Assembly: GCF_963576615.1 (NCBI RefSeq)
Contig: NC_088717.1
Location: forward strand, 30,545,213-30,609,212
Direction: 5' to 3'
Origin: Watersipora subatra
Taxonomy: Eukaryota; Bryozoa; Gymnolaemata; Cheilostomatida; Watersiporidae
DNA length: 64,000 nt
This document shows, one piece after another, positions 58,491 to 64,000 of the stretch. Below the pieces are notes generated by a model. That model had not been told where the DNA came from and did not search any database. It was given only the letters and a program-made list of their open reading frames with translations. The position numbers and the translations under genes were made by a program. Position 1 is the first letter of the stretch, and each line of letters starts with the position of its first letter.

Positions 58491-61460
58491 CAGGGGTCTC
58501 AACTACTCGGATTTAATCCGAATTGGTCGGATTTGAAGTTCAAAAGCAGTCACTCGGACGGATTTTGTCCAATAAAGGTTTATGCTCGGATTCCTTATAA
58601 TCTGCTAGGATTTTTCAACCACTTACTCGGATTTTCTTGTTTACATTTCTTATCAGCTTAATCCCTGTGTTAAAAGAGATAGAAATTCATCAAAAATTTT
58701 ATTTAAAGAAGTTTAATTAATTAGCAAGACGTCTTTGTCTTTGACAAATAAAGAGAAATGATTATTTGAATCGCTAAATTTTATAACCTAACTTCTGTAA
58801 CTGATAAAGGGTGAATCAGGAAGGTTTAATCTTAATATACCCGTATGATACGAATGTGGGTAACTCGTTGTTGAATCGATAGTTATATATAGTAATAATC
58901 ACACAGTTCAAATGAAATCTTACGTCTTTGGCATACGCTAAATGCTCATTTTTTACGATCGCAAGCTAAAGCTAGTCTGAGAAATACATGCAGCAGAATT
59001 AATGCTCAACGTAAGATGAAATCTATCATGCGTAACATGCATGTTATCTACAAAGCAACTTAGTGTGCAGAAAAATGGCTGCTGCTTCTCCCTTAGCGGT
59101 CAGCAGCGATAGTGAAGAAGGGGTTGTTGTTGAGGCTGCCCCACCATCTAAAAAACCTAAGAAGCTTGCTGGCAGCAAAGCATCTGCCAATTTACTTGCT
59201 GAGCTCAATGAAAGTTGTCCTAACACGTTTAAAAAGCACTCTGAATATGAACTGTGTTGTTTGGAATGCCGATCAGTTATTAACATTCGAAGAGGGGGAG
59301 CCAAAGATGCTAGGAAACATACCAATACCACCAAACATATCAAGGCAGTAGAACGAAATAAAAAGCAGAATTCTTTGGATATGTATGGCTTGAAAAACAA
59401 AGAAGATAACAATGTAATAGAATCCGAGGTCATGCTAATTCAGATGCTTACCATGAAGAATGTCAGCTTTGTTGCTTGTGCTGAGGTTGCTAGGTAGGTA
59501 CAACATAGTTTATCTGAGAGTAGTTAGTAAGCACTCTTACATGACAGTGATTCTTTCCTCACGAGTTGTATATAGTCTAGGTAGCTTATTATTTTTCATA
59601 ATATATTTTCTTTTTCACTTGTAGTATTGATGGAATATTATTCTAACAATAATAGACTACATACTGTACATTGTTATACATTTTACAGGGGATTAAAATC
59701 TGTATGCTCTGACAGCAAGATAGCCAAGTCAATGATGTGTGGAGCTACTAAAGTGGCACAAATCACAAAGTGCATTGGAAATGATTATAATACTCAGGTC
59801 ATTGCAGAGCTGAAGCTTAAGCCTTTTACTCTTATGATCGACGAAAGCAACGATTCTGGTGAAAAGGTATTAGCAATTCTGGCATCTTTATATGATGAAC
59901 CTACCAAGACAAATTCCACAAGGTTTGTTCAGCTGGTCAAATGCTCAGATGCCTCTGCTAATGGCATATTCAAGCTCGTGGACTCATTCTTTAAAACTCA
60001 TGGTGTGATAAAATGGACTAATGTTGTTGCCTTCCAGAGCGACAATTGCAATGTGATGAAAGGCAAACACAAAGGTGTGATAAGACTCATTAGAGACCAA
60101 AATCCAAATGTGGTAGACATGGGTTGTATTTGTCATCTCTGCAATCTCTGTGTTAAAAAGGCCAGTCAAGCTCTACCATTTTCCGTAGACGACCTTTTGG
60201 TAGATATTCATTACCACTTTGACAACAGCATGCCCAGAACAGAAGAACTGAAAAGCTATTTTGCAGCATACCCAGATCTTGAATATAAGAGGATGCTAAA
60301 GCATTGTTCTACTCGCTGGTTGTCAATAAGGCCCTGTCTAGAACGGCTGCTGGTATTCTATGAACCCATAATGAAGTACTTCATAGATTGTAAGGAGGCC
60401 GAGAAGCGAGGAAAGGCAAAGAATATAAAAGAGATCCTCACTGACCCGGTGACAAAGCCACTGCTGTTCTTTTTGAGTGATACGCTGAAAACTGTTGACA
60501 AGTACAATGTACTCTTCCAGAATGAGCAGTTTATACTTGATAGAGGTTATGAGGCAACCCTGTCTCTGATCAAGGACTTACTGGGTCGCATTCTCCCTCC
60601 AGAAAAGATTCGACCATATCTGCGACATGATCTCTCCCAGATTGATTTGAGTAGTTTCCTAGAACCATCAGAGTTTGCCATCAGTACTGATTGTAGGATA
60701 GAATTGGAACGTATCTATGATGAAGACACCGAGACCGAACACAAGGTACTAAATTACTGCAAGGATTGGATACTTGCATTTTTTACCAAGCTCCGAACCA
60801 CCTTTCCAGTTGACCTACTAAAAGCCTTCAGTGTCCTCAACCCACAAACCATTTCTGAGAATCGCAATGTCATTAAACTATTTATTGATCTGTGTAAGCT
60901 GATAGGAGCACCAGTGCCAGAAGACCTTAAAACACAGCTGAGGATGATGCTTTGTGATGAGTTTGACACAGCCAAGGATTGTATACCGTTCTGGATTCAC
61001 ATGGCAGAGAAGTATCCAGCTGTGCAGTTAGCCATGAGCTATATTCTAGCTTTTCCCAATAGCAACGCAGGTACTGAAAGGCTATTTAGTCTATTAAAGG
61101 CTGTACACACACCAGTACGCAATAGTCTTGCTATAGAGACAATAAATGCGATCCTACAAATGAAGGTCAACAAACGATCTCCAGCCACGGAAATTGACAA
61201 TAAAGATGAATTGTTGAAACGTTGCAAAAAAGCTACAATGGACTATAACAGATTGCACAGTTCCTAAATTTCTTTGCCTGTATAGCGATTGTTCTTATTG
61301 TTCATACGTCATTAAGTGCTACATCCCACTCACTTTCTGTTCTTCATCAAGTTGAAAGCCTTCATACCAATAAAGCTTTTGAACTCAGGTAAGAAGTTCC
61401 TTACCAAAAAAATGTGAAGTATTTGCTTGGATTTTTTTTCTGGACAGGTTGAGACCCCTG
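58491..61460 (+). mobile_element. Apparently complete hAT transposon
   Basis: Inverted ends CAGGGGTCTCAACT (58491) and, read inward from the right, CAGGGGTCTCAACC (61460), the C-A-G-G-G type end of hAT elements. ATAGAAG(C) is duplicated: 58484-58491 on the left (its last C overlapping the first base of the inverted end) and 61461-61468 on the right. The element is 2.97 kb and carries one spliced gene with no internal break. Left subterminal sequence repeats 'actcggat' several times (58502-58630), likely transposase binding sites. It is the only element in the window with matching ends, a duplication and an open transposase. Confidence 0.92.
59075..61267 (+). CDS. hAT transposase, intact, two exons (665 residues)
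   Basis: Exon 1 is 59075-59493 and exon 2 is 59689-61267, with intron gtaggt...ttttacag. The join is in phase (AG|G, Arg) and 1998 nt give 665 residues plus stop. ATG 59075 has a good context (aaaATGG). Exon 1 encodes a BED-like zinc finger: CCLECRSVINIRRGGAKDAR then KHTNTTKH (Cys2His2). Exon 2 carries the RNase-H-like catalytic core: FTLMIDESND (first Asp), VAFQSDNCNVMKGKHKGV (second Asp), CICHLCNLC, CSTRWLSIRPC, and near the C-terminus AGTERLFSLLKAVHTPVRNS (catalytic Glu within the hAT dimerisation region). All three acidic residues are present. It would cut and paste this element through the CAGGGGTCTCAAC ends. A domesticated host gene is less likely because ends and duplication are preserved. 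Confidence 0.92.
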
Positions 61461-63110
61461 ATAGAAGCGATGTCGAGCACATGGATAGATACAGACCGCA
61501 CTCACGCGAAGCTTTTGGCTCCCCTTTCGTCACGCACGTAAGCTCACAACTTCAGATAGAATTCTGGGAGGAGTACACCACCTGGTTTTTTCAATCAATC
61601 TGCTCTCTTCATCAAACCGCTTTTGACATATACTAACACCATTCTACACATGTCTTTTCGCTCTGTCGATGGAGGTAAAAAATTTTACAAGAACATCGGT
61701 ACAAGGTCATCTAGTAGTACTATTAATTTCTATAGTTCCATTAGTTGGTAGCTCAGTTTGTTTCTAATTCTTACCACATTTTTTAACTTAATACATATTT
61801 CGATTGTTAACAAATTTTGAACTTAGTATATGATTTGATTGCTAACAATTTTCTTACCTACCTACGCATGCCAATGGTCACGGCTTTGTAAATTGAATAC
61901 AACTAAAAGCATTTAATTTCTACCATTTTAGATAGATTAATAAATTATTTATTGCCAAACAAACTTGACATCGTTTGGTAACAATATAACAGAACGATTC
62001 TGATGATTGATTTGATTGAGTATTGGCTTGATTATTATTGCTGGTTTTGTATTGCTATACTAAAGAAAATAACCAATTATTTAATAAAAATATGAATGAA
62101 CATAGAATGCATTAACGTAACGGCATAAGGATAAATAAAACATCACATTCATTTCACTCAGGAAAAGAGAGTAGCCTTCGTTTATCTTCAGCCTGTTTGT
62201 TATGTTTGTAGAAATAAAACGGGTTCCGTGCCTGAAAAAAAGCCAACTGTGGTCAACATTCATACAATCAACAATAAGTATGACAATAATCATCATATTA
62301 AATTAATGTTTGAGTAGGATCAATAATTTATATAGCAAGCGGCTCCGGTCTTTAAATTTGATCAACAGTTGAAAATAATGGCAGACATTTGGAGTTGGAC
62401 ATTTTTTGGCAAAGAAAATTCTGAAGAAGCTGTTATAACCACATTAGTAGGCATAGTGTACTTTCATGCGTGTTTAATATGAGTGAGCTCTCAGTAATTT
62501 ACATATCTTAGCATATCATGTGACAAACCTTGGCCTTATGAAGAGTTGGCTCCTGCTTCCAAGTTAGATTTCTTTTGCTACAAACCGATAGCACATTGCA
62601 GAATAACGACTTGGATATGAAAGCTACAATCACCAGCCAATATAAACGCTATAGAGTATGACGCACATGCAGAAATAAACGAAATCTTATAGATTACAAC
62701 ACAAAATTTTGGCAATGTCAACAAGAATATTTACAATCAATTTTTGACGTTGTAGTTTTATGTATACTTCCAAGTGAGGTTGCTGTAAATAATTACTACG
62801 TAATTATGATGTACTACGCTAGCTTTGACCAAATGGTTTGAGTTTCCGTACAGGTCACTGGCAGTCGTAGTAAGGGCTTACAATCTTAAACTGTTTTCTT
62901 TAGAAAATGAATACTGCAGATTAATTGGCTTCGACTACTGAAACACGTATCTGCCAAAAGATAACGAAAAGACCATTACGCTTATTTAGTATAAAAGACA
63001 AAATGTCTACCTCATTAAACTCATTACGACCTGTTACATGATCTGTTACATGTAGCCCCAAGGATCGAGTTACTTCACCCTATGGCGCCTTACAGTGCCT
63101 CGCGTTGCGC
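61461..63110. other. No gene seen
   Basis: AT-rich spacer to the right of the hAT element. Short ORFs here show no family motifs. Confidence 0.4.
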
Positions 63111-63180
63111 GTTCACAACTCGAGTTGTACAACTCGAGTTGCCGTGTTGTCCAACTCGAGTTGCCGAATTGTACAACTCG
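63111..63180. other. Cluster of CAACTCGAGTTG palindromes
   Basis: Three exact 12-bp palindromes caactcgagttg and a half copy (caactcgg) within 70 bp, with tgtac/ttgtcc spacers. It may be a regulatory cluster or a young tandem repeat. A 30-bp AT palindrome centred on gtatac follows at 63289-63318. Confidence 0.6.
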
Positions 63181-63424
63181 GCCTGGGTTTATGACCTGGA
63201 GTTGTGTTACCTATACGCAAAACTAACACGGGTTCGTAAAGAAAGCAAAGCGAGTAATTAGGGTGTCTCATTTACAGAAATTTAATAATAATTTAAATAT
63301 GTATACATATTTAAATTATATATATTGGCGAGATTTGCGCATATTCATTTCTATAAATATAAAGAGACAAAAACAATTGTAGAACGTAAAAAGCAAACTA
63401 AGAACAATCTATATGAGAACCGAG

Positions 63425-63822
63425 CAGCGAAATTTTTTTCCCAAACAGGTTTACAAACGGCAGTAAAATTTTGGCTCATGATTGGCTTTAGTAATTGAGT
63501 TTTAGTAATCAAAACTTACATCATTACATGGAAAGTCAATAATTATAATTAGAGAAATACACAAAATTTCAAAATTTTATTCAAAATGGCTTAAATTAAT
63601 GAGTTTTAAGTGAGCGCCTCTTACGTTTAAACAGCACTTTTTGAATGATAACATCAGTTTTGCTACGTTATTTAGAATTTTGTGTTTCTTTCTAATTATA
63701 ACTATTGATTTCTATTGTAATGATGTAAGTTTTGGTTACTAAAACTCAATTACTAAAGCCAATCATGAGCCAGAATTTTACTGCCGTATGTAAACCTGTT
63801 TGGGAAAAAGAAATTCGCAGCC
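63425..63822. mobile_element. Foldback element near the right edge
   Basis: The left arm (63425-63570, aaacaggtttacaaacggca, tcatgattggctttagtaat) is inverted at about 63683-63822 with roughly 90% match and a loop of about 110 bp. Non-coding. No duplication defined. Confidence 0.72.
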
Positions 63823-64000
63823 AGCCGGGCAACTTCTTTTTCAAATGAAAAAGAGTCATCTCTCTAGAATCTGACAAGAAACTGAATGAACACCGAAAAT
63901 GAACATAGAAATTATTTCAACGGCGTTTAATGATGCACAAAAAAAATTCCATATAGCTAGAGAAAATAAAATGATGAGATGTTCTCAAGCCGAGTTGTTG

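Noticed and set aside
59627-59688. Upstream extension of hAT exon 2 (reading MMEYYSNNNRLHTVHCYTFY)
   Set aside because: This stretch is the end of the intron. Joining 59493 to 59689 is in phase and gives the expected zinc-finger-to-core continuity.

Overview
The window is animal nuclear DNA, most likely from a marine invertebrate. It is AT-rich and intron-rich, with canonical GT-AG introns, very few host genes, many DNA transposons and unusually many long minisatellites. I cannot name the species. Nothing looks bacterial or viral.

Host genes. Three can be supported. (1) At the left edge are the last two coding exons (60-104, 2639-2810, + strand) of a gene I do not recognise. (2) The main gene, on the minus strand from 32270 to 3296, is a complete eight-exon glucose-6-phosphate 1-epimerase (hexose-6-phosphate mutarotase family). 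I assembled it exon by exon from homology and splice sites; the exons total 834 nt and give an uninterrupted 277-residue protein. It ends tail-to-tail with gene 1. (3) About 0.5 kb upstream of its start, on the same strand, is an intact single-exon beta-1,4-glucuronyltransferase 1 (B4GAT1, 33985-32777).

Epimerase introns. Nearly all of the first 32 kb is intron. Intron 2 holds 23-bp and 45-bp arrays. Intron 3 holds Tigger/pogo elements, a tRNA-like dispersed repeat, TTAA-flanked foldback elements and a 36-bp array. Intron 4 holds a TA-flanked element with two small convergent ORFs. Intron 5 holds a 14-bp minisatellite split by a five-deep nest of insertions: minisatellite, then a P-superfamily element (8-bp target duplication), then a TTAA MITE, then a mariner, then a 231-bp insertion.

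34-50 kb. A 38-bp minisatellite is followed by a patchwork of small hAT-type MITEs with 8-bp duplications, a Mutator-like non-autonomous element with a 9-bp duplication, LTR-like fossils, and two pieces of P-type transposase (a THAP domain at 41.3-43.0 kb and a C-terminus at 45.9-46.4 kb). At 49-50 kb there are two minus-strand exons encoding an Ulp1-type protease C-terminus and a PHD-like finger.

50-64 kb. A P-type transposase C-terminus is followed by a decayed minus-strand hAT transposase gene that retains a clean intron with a MITE inside it. Then come a P-type N-terminal fragment, a 39-bp minisatellite and an apparently complete hAT transposon (58491-61460). This hAT has matching inverted ends, a 7-8 bp flanking duplication and a two-exon, 665-residue transposase without a break. 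It is the best candidate for a recently active element. The last 2.5 kb is non-coding apart from a cluster of CAACTCGAGTTG palindromes and a foldback element.
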